From: an uncultured Rhodospirillales bacterium | GTDB taxonomy: Bacteria > Pseudomonadota > Alphaproteobacteria > Acetobacterales > Acetobacteraceae | Direction: 5' to 3' | Assembly: GCA_903932545.1 (NCBI GenBank) | Contig: CAIZGT010000485.1 | Coordinates: 1-5,029 of the forward strand | DNA length: 5,029 nucleotides | Shown here: positions 1 to 5,029 of the stretch, one piece after another | How the letters are laid out: each line of letters begins with the position of its first letter | How positions within the stretch are numbered: the stretch's first letter is position 1 | Program-made: the position numbers and the translations under genes | The notes under the pieces: generated by a model | The model's database searches: none | The model's input: only the letters and a program-made list of their open reading frames with translations | Told to the model about the DNA's origin: nothing

Positions 1-92
1 TGAAGCTGCAAACCGGCTCGATTGCCAATTACGCTTTCACGATGCTGATCGGGCTCGTTGTCCTGGTCGCCGTCTATCTCCTGTTCCGGTGA
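1..92 (+). CDS. nuoL: NADH-quinone oxidoreductase subunit L (NuoL), C-terminal end only
   Basis: Only the last 29 complete codons (3-89) and the TGA stop (90-92) are in the window; bases 1-2 finish a codon begun outside it. The peptide starts KLQTGSIANYAF and continues as one hydrophobic helix ending VYLLFR. This matches the last membrane helix of NuoL, which follows the long lateral amphipathic helix in this family, and the LQTG(S/Q) lead-in is typical of the NuoL C-terminus. NuoL is the most distal antiporter-like, proton-translocating subunit of respiratory complex I in the cytoplasmic membrane. The identification rests on this short tail plus the nuoM and nuoN genes directly downstream in the standard nuoL-nuoM-nuoN order. 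The lateral helix and catalytic residues lie outside the window and cannot be judged. Confidence 0.88.
   Translation, partial: KLQTGSIANYAFTMLIGLVVLVAVYLLFR
88..92 (+). promoter_or_regulatory. Probable ribosome binding site of nuoM
   Basis: GGTGA lies 4 nt before the ATG at 97 and overlaps the nuoL stop codon. It is complementary to the TCACC core of the 16S rRNA 3' end. The spacing is on the short side, so ribosomes finishing nuoL may help start nuoM. It supports ATG 97 over an upstream TTG at 58. Confidence 0.5.
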
Positions 93-96
93 TATC

Positions 97-1617
97 ATGA
101 CCGACCTCGGATACCCGCTGCTCTCGCTGCTCACCTTTCTGCCGTTGGTGGGGGTGGCGATCATCCTCTCGGTGCGCGGCGATGAGGCCACGGGCGCCTC
201 GAATGCGCGCTGGACCGCGCTGTGGACATCGCTTGTGGTGTTCGTGCTGTCCCTCGTGCTTTGGCAGAAATTTGACCGCAGCAATGGCGGCTTCCAGTTC
301 GTCGAGAGCGTGGCATGGATGCCAGAAGTCGGCCTGACCTATAAAATGGGTGTGGACGGGATTTCGGTGCTGTTCGTGCTGCTCTCCACCGCGCTGACAC
401 CGCTTTGCATCCTGGCAAGTTGGGAGAGCATCACCACCCGCGTGCGGGATTACATGGTGGCGTTCCTGGTGCTGGAGACCATGATGATCGGCACGTTCTG
501 CGCGCTCGATTTCCTGGTGTTCTACATGTTCTTTGAGGGTGTGCTCATCCCGATGTATCTGATCATCGGCATCTGGGGTGGTCCGCGCCGGGTTTACTCA
601 GCGTTCAAGTTCTTCCTCTACACGCTGGTCGGTTCGTTGTTGATGCTGCTCGCCATTCTGGCGATTTGGAACATGACCGGGACGACCGACATCGTGACGC
701 TGATGCACACCAATTTCCCAAAATCGATGCAAACCTGGCTATTCCTGGCCTTCTTCGCGTCATTTGCGGTGAAAATGCCGATGTGGCCGGTGCACACTTG
801 GCTGCCGGATGCGCATGTGGAGGCGCCAACGGGTGGTTCGGTCATCCTAGCAGGCGTGTTGCTGAAAATGGGTGCATACGGCTTCCTGCGCTTTTCGCTG
901 CCGATGTTGCCGCTGGCGTCCGAGTATTTTGCGCCGGTGATCTATGCGCTGTCGGTGGTGGCGGTGGTCTACACCTCGCTGGTTGCCTTCGCGCAGACCG
1001 ACATGAAGAAATTGATCGCTTATTCGTCTGTCGCCCATATGGGCGTGGTTACGATCGGGATCTTCACCTTCAATGTGCAAGGCTTGTCGGGCGCATTGTT
1101 CCAGATGCTGTCGCATGGCGTGGTTGCGGGTGCGCTCTTCCTTTGTGTGGGCGTGGTTTATGACCGGCTTCATACGCGCGAGATTGCGCGTTACGGCGGG
1201 TTGGCCAAGATCATGCCGGTCTATTCGTTGGCGTTCATGCTGTTCACGATGGCGAGCATCGGCTTGCCGGGCACAGCGGGGTTTGCTGGTGAAATTCTGG
1301 TGCTGATCGGATCGTTCAAGGTCAACTTCTGGCTGGCGCTGCTCGGTGCCACTGGAATGATCTTGGGCGCGGTTTACATGCTGTATCTTTATCGCCGCGT
1401 CATCTTCGGTGTGCTGAACAAGCCCGACCTGATGGGGATGCTCGATCTCAGCGCGCGCGAGATTGTGGTCTTCGCGCCGCTGGTGATCCTCACGCTGTGG
1501 ATGGGGGTTTATCCCTCTAGCTTCACCTCGTTCTTTGACGCGACGGTCGCCTCACTGGTTGACCATCATCAGGCGGCACTTGCCGCCACCACCAAGCTGG
1601 CCGGGGTTGTGCGCTGA
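97..1617 (+). CDS. nuoM: NADH-quinone oxidoreductase subunit M (NuoM)
   Basis: This 506-aa protein is an antiporter-like proton-pumping subunit of respiratory complex I (proton-translocating NADH:quinone oxidoreductase, type I) in the cytoplasmic membrane. About 14 hydrophobic helices can be picked out, roughly at residues 4-24, 40-56, 87-108, 118-138, 140-160, 170-191, 214-232, 246-267, 277-299, 306-325, 330-354, 374-397, 412-434 and 456-476, as expected for the family. The functional charged residues are visible: E147 in FFEGVLIPMYL, K226 in VKMPMWPVHTWLPDAH, K257 in LLKMGAYGFLRF, H314 in YSSVAHMG, H340 in LSHG and E399 in GFAGE. These correspond to the E. coli NuoM proton-channel residues E144, K234, K265 and E407. 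The length is normal. I chose ATG 97 because the protein then begins at the first helix; a TTG at 58 would add 13 unconvincing residues overlapping nuoL. It starts 4 nt after nuoL and its TGA overlaps the nuoN ATG by one base. No defect is seen. Confidence 0.97.
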   Translation: MTDLGYPLLSLLTFLPLVGVAIILSVRGDEATGASNARWTALWTSLVVFVLSLVLWQKFDRSNGGFQFVESVAWMPEVGLTYKMGVDGISVLFVLLSTALTPLCILASWESITTRVRDYMVAFLVLETMMIGTFCALDFLVFYMFFEGVLIPMYLIIGIWGGPRRVYSAFKFFLYTLVGSLLMLLAILAIWNMTGTTDIVTLMHTNFPKSMQTWLFLAFFASFAVKMPMWPVHTWLPDAHVEAPTGGSVILAGVLLKMGAYGFLRFSLPMLPLASEYFAPVIYALSVVAVVYTSLVAFAQTDMKKLIAYSSVAHMGVVTIGIFTFNVQGLSGALFQMLSHGVVAGALFLCVGVVYDRLHTREIARYGGLAKIMPVYSLAFMLFTMASIGLPGTAGFAGEILVLIGSFKVNFWLALLGATGMILGAVYMLYLYRRVIFGVLNKPDLMGMLDLSAREIVVFAPLVILTLWMGVYPSSFTSFFDATVASLVDHHQAALAATTKLAGVVR

Positions 1618-3038
1618 TGAACTGGACACTCGCTCTGCCGGAAATCGTGCTCGCCCTTCTCGGCATGGCCATTCTGGTATTTGGCGTTCTGCGCAAGCAG
1701 GATTGCTTTCATCTGTGCTCAATGCTGACCATTGGCGCTTTCGTGGTAACTGCGGCGCTGGTGCTGAACGGCTCGGGCGGCCTGGGTTTCCATGGGCAGT
1801 TCATCGCTGACCCATTCGCACTTTTCGTTAAGGTTTTGATCTTGGCGACTTCGGGCCTGGGGATCATCGTCTCGCTCGATTACAACGAGCACGAGAACCT
1901 CCGCCGCTTCGAATTTCCGGTGCTGGTGCTCTATGCCACAATCGGCATGTTGATCATGGTGTCGGCGTCGAACTTGATGACGCTGTATCTCGGCGTGGAA
2001 CTCAACGCGCTGGCGATTTATGTGCTCGCAGCGTTTGCGCGCGACGATCTGCGCAGTTCGGAAGCCGGTCTGAAGTATTTCGTGCTCGGCGCACTCGCAT
2101 CCGGCCTGCTGTTGTATGGCATCTCCCTGGTCTATGGGTTCAGTGGCACGATGGATTTCGCGGTTCTCGCGGACGCATTGGCCGACCCAAAGAAGGTTTC
2201 CGCCGGACTGGTGGTGGGCATTGTGTTCATGATCTCTGGCCTCGCCTTCAAGGTCTCGGCCGCACCGTTCCATATGTGGACGCCGGACGTGTATGAGGGC
2301 GCGCCCACTCCAGTTACGAGCTTCATGGCATCGGCGCCGAAAGTGGCGGCGATGGCGTTGTTTGCCCGCGTGATGTTCTCCCCCTTTGGCCATTTGCTGG
2401 CGCAATGGCAGAGTGTGCTGATCCTGATCTCCATCGCCTCGATGTTGCTCGGCGCGTTTGCGGCGATGGGCCAAGGCAATATCAAGCGCCTGATGGCGTA
2501 TTCGTCGATTGGCCATATGGGCTATCTGCTGGTTGGTATTGCCGCTGGTAGCGCCATCGGCCTGCGCGGGATTTTGATCTATCTGGTCAGCTACGTGTTC
2601 ACCAATGCTGGCATGTTCGCCTGCATCATCGGCATGCGTCGCGGTGGCCGTTCGGTGGAGCGGATTGCCGATCTTGGCGGCCTTGGCAAAACCAACCCCG
2701 GCATGGCGGCGGCACTGACGATATTCCTGTTCTCGATGGCGGGTATTCCGCCGTTCTCGGGCTTCATCGGCAAGTATTTTGTCTTTATTGCCGCAGTGAA
2801 TTCCGGCCTGTGGACGTTGGCGATCATCGGCATGGCGGCGTCGGCGGTCAGCGCGTTCTATTATATCCGCATCATCAAGGTTATGTATTTCGACCCGGCC
2901 GCACCGCGCTTTGATGCGCAACCGGCATCGTTGTCGCTGGTGGCTGGGGCAGGGGCGATCTTCACCACAATGTTCTTCATCTTCCCAGCGCCAATCGTTG
3001 CGGCGGCTGGGGCGGCGGCGAAAGCGATCTTCGGGTGA
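1617..3038 (+). CDS. nuoN: NADH-quinone oxidoreductase subunit N (NuoN)
   Basis: This 473-aa protein is the third antiporter-like subunit of complex I and lies nearest the quinone arm of the membrane domain. About 14 membrane helices are apparent across residues 5-458. Key residues are E128 in LGVELNALAIYVL, K212 in LAFKVSAAPFHMWTPDVY, K242 in SAPKVAAM, H300 in YSSIGHMG and K386 in FIGKYFVF. They match E. coli NuoN E133, K217, K247, H305 and K395; a Lys rather than Glu in the distal broken helix is the feature that separates NuoN from NuoM. The length is typical for alphaproteobacterial NuoN. ATG 1617 shares one base with the nuoM stop (TGATG), and the purine-rich GGCCGGGG at 1599-1606 is only a weak ribosome binding site, so translation is probably coupled to nuoM. 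The C-terminus is an Ala-rich tail. The stop overlaps the next gene by 4 nt. It is the last nuo gene, and the operon appears to continue beyond it. Confidence 0.97.
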   Translation: MNWTLALPEIVLALLGMAILVFGVLRKQDCFHLCSMLTIGAFVVTAALVLNGSGGLGFHGQFIADPFALFVKVLILATSGLGIIVSLDYNEHENLRRFEFPVLVLYATIGMLIMVSASNLMTLYLGVELNALAIYVLAAFARDDLRSSEAGLKYFVLGALASGLLLYGISLVYGFSGTMDFAVLADALADPKKVSAGLVVGIVFMISGLAFKVSAAPFHMWTPDVYEGAPTPVTSFMASAPKVAAMALFARVMFSPFGHLLAQWQSVLILISIASMLLGAFAAMGQGNIKRLMAYSSIGHMGYLLVGIAAGSAIGLRGILIYLVSYVFTNAGMFACIIGMRRGGRSVERIADLGGLGKTNPGMAAALTIFLFSMAGIPPFSGFIGKYFVFIAAVNSGLWTLAIIGMAASAVSAFYYIRIIKVMYFDPAAPRFDAQPASLSLVAGAGAIFTTMFFIFPAPIVAAAGAAAKAIFG

Positions 3039-3775
3039 CAAGCGGCTCTGTCGCCATCTGGCGGCTAGAGGTTCACGAGACGCTGGGTTCCACCTCGGAT
3101 GCGTGCCGCGAGCAAGGCCTCGCGGGCACACCAGAGGGATTGGCGGTGATGGCGCGCCAGCAAACCGCCGGGCGTGGCAGCCGGGGCAGGGGTTGGATCG
3201 CGCCACCCGGCAACCTGTCGCTGTCGGTATTGCTGCGGCCTGCGACGAAACTGCGTGACGTGGGCATGTGGGCGCTGCTGGCGGGCGTGGCGGTGGCTGA
3301 GGCGCTCGCAGCCTTTGGTGTCGTGCTGAAATGGCCGAACGATATTTTGTGGCACGGCATGAAGTTGGGCGGCATTCTCGTCGAATCCCAGGCCGCTGGC
3401 GACGCACTGGATTTCGTGGTGATCGGCGTCGGCCTCAACCTCGCGCATGCGCCAGAGCTTGACGACCGTAAGGCCGCGTCGCTCAAAGGCGCGCTCTCGC
3501 CAGATGACGCGGCCCAAGCCGTGCTCGCGCGTCTCGCGTATTGGCGCGGGGTGCAAGCCGTCCAGGGCTGGGCTCCTATCCGCGCGGCTTGGCTCGCCTA
3601 TGCTTTGCCGCTTGGGGCTGCGATGACTCTGCGCCAGGGCGATCATCAGCATTGCGGTGCATTTGCGGGGCTGGCCGATGACGGTAGCCTGTTGCTCAAT
3701 ATCGGCGGACAGGCCAAGACGTTCACAAGTGGTGAGATTTGGATAACACCGCAGGCAGAGGGCACCGTGACATGA
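3035..3775 (+). CDS. birA: Biotin--[acetyl-CoA-carboxylase] ligase, monofunctional (class I) BirA
   Basis: This 246-aa cytoplasmic enzyme should activate biotin with ATP to biotinyl-5'-AMP and transfer it to the conserved lysine of biotin carrier domains, such as AccB of acetyl-CoA carboxylase. The catalytic domain spans about residues 8-185. It contains GSTSD (18-22, the ligase ST(N) site), the biotin/adenylate loop QTAGRGSRGRGW (43-54), KWPNDIL (99-105) with the catalytic-type Lys99, KLGGILVE (110-117) and GVGLNL (131-136). The small C-terminal beta-barrel domain is about 190-237 (LPLGAAMTLR through FTSGEIW). No N-terminal helix-turn-helix precedes the catalytic domain, so it is not expected to act as the biotin operon repressor, unlike E. 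coli BirA. The start is GTG 3035, overlapping the nuoN stop as GTGA; no earlier plausible start exists and the first internal ATG (codon 39) would remove the GSTSD motif. Only a weak GAAAG (3020-3024) precedes it, consistent with coupling to nuoN. The usual Asn of STN is Ser here. Confidence 0.94.
   Translation: MTSGSVAIWRLEVHETLGSTSDACREQGLAGTPEGLAVMARQQTAGRGSRGRGWIAPPGNLSLSVLLRPATKLRDVGMWALLAGVAVAEALAAFGVVLKWPNDILWHGMKLGGILVESQAAGDALDFVVIGVGLNLAHAPELDDRKAASLKGALSPDDAAQAVLARLAYWRGVQAVQGWAPIRAAWLAYALPLGAAMTLRQGDHQHCGAFAGLADDGSLLLNIGGQAKTFTSGEIWITPQAEGTVT
3757..3762 (+). promoter_or_regulatory. Probable ribosome binding site of coaX
   Basis: AGAGGG lies inside the end of birA, 9 nt before the ATG at 3772 and 12 nt before the adjacent ATG at 3775. 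The better spacing favours the first ATG, which also gives the ATGA overlap with the birA stop. Confidence 0.5.
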
Positions 3776-4581
3776 TGCTGGTTGTCGATGCGGGCAACAC
3801 CAATATCGTCTTCGCCGTGCATGACGGCGAGACCTGGATCGGTCGCTGGCGGATTGCGACGGATGATCAGCGCACGTCCGACGAATACGCGGTGTGGTTG
3901 ATTAGCCTGTTCAGCATGTCTGGCATCAAGCGCGAGAGCATAATGCGCGCGGTGATTGGGACCGTTGTGCCAGCAGCACTGTATCATTTGCGCCGCCTCT
4001 GCCGCGACTATTTTGACGTGGAGCCCCTGGTGGCGCGCGCCCGTCTCGATTGGGGCTTCGAGATCAAAATCGATAACCCCGATGAGGTGGGTGCCGACCG
4101 CTTGCTCAACTCACTTGCCGCGCACCAGGCCTATGGCGGCCCGCTGGTGGTGATCGATTTCGGCACAGCGACGACGTTTGACGTGGTGGACAAAGACGGA
4201 GCCTATCTCGGCGGCATCATTGCGCCCGGCATCAACCTGTCAATCGAGGCACTGCATAAAGCCGCCGCACGTTTGCCGCGCATCGGTATCGGCCGCCCGC
4301 AAGCGGTGATTGGCCGCTCTACCGTCCCAGCAATGCAGTCTGGCGTGTATTGGGGCTATGTTGGTCTGATAGAGGGGTTGGTCGCGCGCATCCAAGCCGA
4401 ATACGGCGACCATTTGAAGGTGATTGCCACCGGCGGTTTGGCCCCTCTTTTGGCTGAGGGGACGACGGCAATTGAGACCATCGCCCCTGATCTCACCTTG
4501 GATGGTTTGCGCCTGTTGGCAGTTCGCAACCCCATCCCCACATTAAGCAAAGAACGCGGGCGCATCGCCGAGAGTGATTGA
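3772..4581 (+). CDS. coaX: Type III pantothenate kinase (CoaX)
   Basis: This 269-aa cytoplasmic enzyme phosphorylates pantothenate with ATP to 4'-phosphopantothenate, the first step of coenzyme A synthesis. It belongs to the ASKHA (actin-like) kinase fold. The phosphate loop DAGNTN (6-11) sits at the N-terminus, followed by GTVVP (63-67). The type III signature GADR (107-110) contains Asp109, which corresponds to the catalytic base known in the family. DFGTATTFD (129-137) is the second phosphate motif, GGIIAPG (147-153) follows, and the adenosine-side ATGG is at 219-222. The length fits the family (about 250-270 aa). ATG 3772 is chosen over ATG 3775 because it forms a 4-nt ATGA overlap with birA and has better ribosome-binding-site spacing; the two choices differ by one Met. 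A GTG/TTG-type extension further upstream would lie inside birA and precede the phosphate loop with unrelated residues. Family enzymes are known to need a monovalent cation and to escape CoA feedback inhibition. The last roughly 15 residues are polar and probably disordered. Confidence 0.96.
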   Translation: MMLVVDAGNTNIVFAVHDGETWIGRWRIATDDQRTSDEYAVWLISLFSMSGIKRESIMRAVIGTVVPAALYHLRRLCRDYFDVEPLVARARLDWGFEIKIDNPDEVGADRLLNSLAAHQAYGGPLVVIDFGTATTFDVVDKDGAYLGGIIAPGINLSIEALHKAAARLPRIGIGRPQAVIGRSTVPAMQSGVYWGYVGLIEGLVARIQAEYGDHLKVIATGGLAPLLAEGTTAIETIAPDLTLDGLRLLAVRNPIPTLSKERGRIAESD

Positions 4582-4646
4582 TGTTCACTTGAGGCTCGAT
4601 GCGACCACCACCAAACCTGTGACGACCTAGACGTTGAAAGTATAAA
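4582..4646 (+). other. 65-nt intergenic leader between coaX and rnj
   Basis: This is the only real gap between genes. It holds no convincing terminator hairpin with a T-tract, so read-through from coaX into the RNase J gene is likely. Its 3' end turns AT-rich (TTGAAAGTATAAA, 4634-4646) against GC-rich surroundings, which would keep the rnj start region open. TTGAGG at 4589-4594 resembles a -35 box but has no good -10 box at 16-18 nt. The first 50 nt encode nothing I recognise. Confidence 0.6.
4636..4640 (+). promoter_or_regulatory. Weak ribosome binding site of rnj
   Basis: GAAAG lies 6 nt before the ATG at 4647. An in-frame TGA at 4635-4637, only three sense codons before the ATG, rules out any upstream start and so fixes the rnj start. 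Confidence 0.45.
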
Positions 4647-5029
4647 ATGAATTTCGTAGGCGATGACCTAGCCTTCCTGCCGCTTGGCGGCACGGGCGAG
4701 ATCGGGATGAATCTGAATCTTTACCGCAGCAATGGCCAATATATCGCCATCGATTGCGGCATCGGCTTTGGTGGCTCAGAGCATCCTGAAGTTGAAATCA
4801 TGATGCCAGATCCGGCGTTCATCGCTGAACGGCGCGAGCGCCTGCTTGGGCTGGTGATCACGCATGCGCATGAGGACCATGTGGGCGCGGTGGCGCATCT
4901 GTGGCGGCAATTGCGCTGCCCGATCTTCGCCACCCCGTTCGCCGCATCGGTTTTGCGCCGCAAGCTCGGTGAGGCCGGGCTCGTGCAAGAGGCGAAGGTG
5001 ACGGTGATCGAGCCGGGCGGCTCGTTCCA
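4647..5029 (+). CDS. rnj: Ribonuclease J family protein, N-terminal part (runs off window end)
   Basis: 127 complete codons are present and the reading frame is still open at the window edge. RNase J is a zinc-dependent metallo-beta-lactamase/beta-CASP enzyme with endonuclease and 5'-3' exonuclease activity; it acts in mRNA turnover and rRNA 5'-end maturation and usually has about 550 aa. The visible portion is the start of the beta-lactamase domain: the N-terminal family signature LPLGGTGEIGMN (11-22), the strand IAIDCG (33-38), MPDPAFI (53-59) and the metal-binding motif HAHEDH (73-78), i.e. HxHxDH, followed by VGAV. ATG 4647 is the only possible start because a stop lies three codons upstream, and the GEIGMN motif excludes the next Met. 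The GEIG motif and HAHEDHVGAV favour RNase J over RNase Z or glyoxalase-type relatives. It lies 65 nt after coaX, not overlapping like the genes before it, so it may have partly separate control. The beta-CASP and C-terminal domains are outside the window. Confidence 0.93.
   Translation, partial: MNFVGDDLAFLPLGGTGEIGMNLNLYRSNGQYIAIDCGIGFGGSEHPEVEIMMPDPAFIAERRERLLGLVITHAHEDHVGAVAHLWRQLRCPIFATPFAASVLRRKLGEAGLVQEAKVTVIEPGGSF

Noticed and set aside
58..96. TTG 58 as an upstream start for nuoM
   Set aside because: It would add 13 residues unlike NuoM N-termini that overlap the nuoL end, whereas ATG 97 has GGTGA before it and begins directly at the first membrane helix.
666..1163. A 165-codon plus-strand frame inside nuoM
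   Set aside because: It is an out-of-frame reading of conserved NuoM helices, with no hydrophobic pattern or known motif.
1719..3407. A 562-codon open frame on the minus strand, opposite nuoN and birA
   Set aside because: The predicted protein is a low-complexity run rich in Arg, His, Gln and Ala with no recognisable domain, and it spans the junction of two well-supported genes on the other strand. It is the usual antisense shadow of biased codon use in GC-rich genes.
3065..3652. Minus-strand open frames of 195 and 137 codons opposite birA
   Set aside because: They lie entirely opposite conserved birA motifs and have shadow-type composition with no domain or credible ribosome binding site.
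4619..4646. Promoter-like pair GTGACG (4619-4624) and TATAAA (4641-4646) with 16-nt spacing
   Set aside because: Transcription from it would begin around 4653, downstream of the rnj ATG at 4647, and the next Met lies inside the conserved GEIGMN motif, so it could not yield a full-length RNase J.
4657..4670. Small inverted repeat TAGG...CCTA just inside rnj
   Set aside because: A 4-bp stem is too short to be meaningful and lies in coding sequence.
1..5029. Search for mobile elements, CRISPR, tRNA/rRNA genes, defence genes or a novel system
   Set aside because: Nearly every base is assigned to conserved housekeeping genes with uniform composition; no repeats, transposase-like products, tRNA-like structures or compositional breaks were found.

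Overview
The window is a compact, single-strand stretch of a bacterial chromosome, with every supported gene on the + strand. It looks alphaproteobacterial. The end of the complex I (nuo) operon runs straight into a biotin-protein ligase, a type III pantothenate kinase and an RNase J, which is a gene order I know from alphaproteobacteria. GC content is fairly high (about 60% judged by eye). Details of the RNase J and biotin ligase N-termini remind me of Acetobacteraceae/Rhodospirillales, but that family-level guess comes from memory and was not tested by alignment.

Layout: 1-92 is the last 29 codons of nuoL. 97-1617 is nuoM (506 aa) and 1617-3038 is nuoN (473 aa); both are complete antiporter-like membrane subunits of NADH:quinone oxidoreductase, with their key charged residues in place. 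3035-3775 is a monofunctional biotin-protein ligase (birA type, 246 aa) without a DNA-binding domain. 3772-4581 is coaX, type III pantothenate kinase (269 aa). A 65-nt gap at 4582-4646 is the only real intergenic region. 4647-5029 is the 5' part (127 codons) of an RNase J family ribonuclease that runs off the window end.

The first five genes are joined by a 4-nt gap (nuoL/nuoM), a 1-nt overlap (nuoM/nuoN) and two 4-nt overlaps (nuoN/birA and birA/coaX). This points to one polycistronic message with translational coupling. NuoL, NuoM and NuoN are the proton-pumping modules of respiratory complex I. BirA attaches biotin to carboxylase carrier proteins, and CoaX starts coenzyme A synthesis, so the genes downstream of nuo supply cofactors of central carbon and lipid metabolism. 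RNase J is an RNA processing enzyme that may share the transcript or have its own promoter.

I found no RNA genes, mobile elements, CRISPR arrays, frameshifts or foreign-looking islands. This is an ordinary housekeeping region, and I see no sign of a previously undescribed system. The findings below are modest and scored accordingly.
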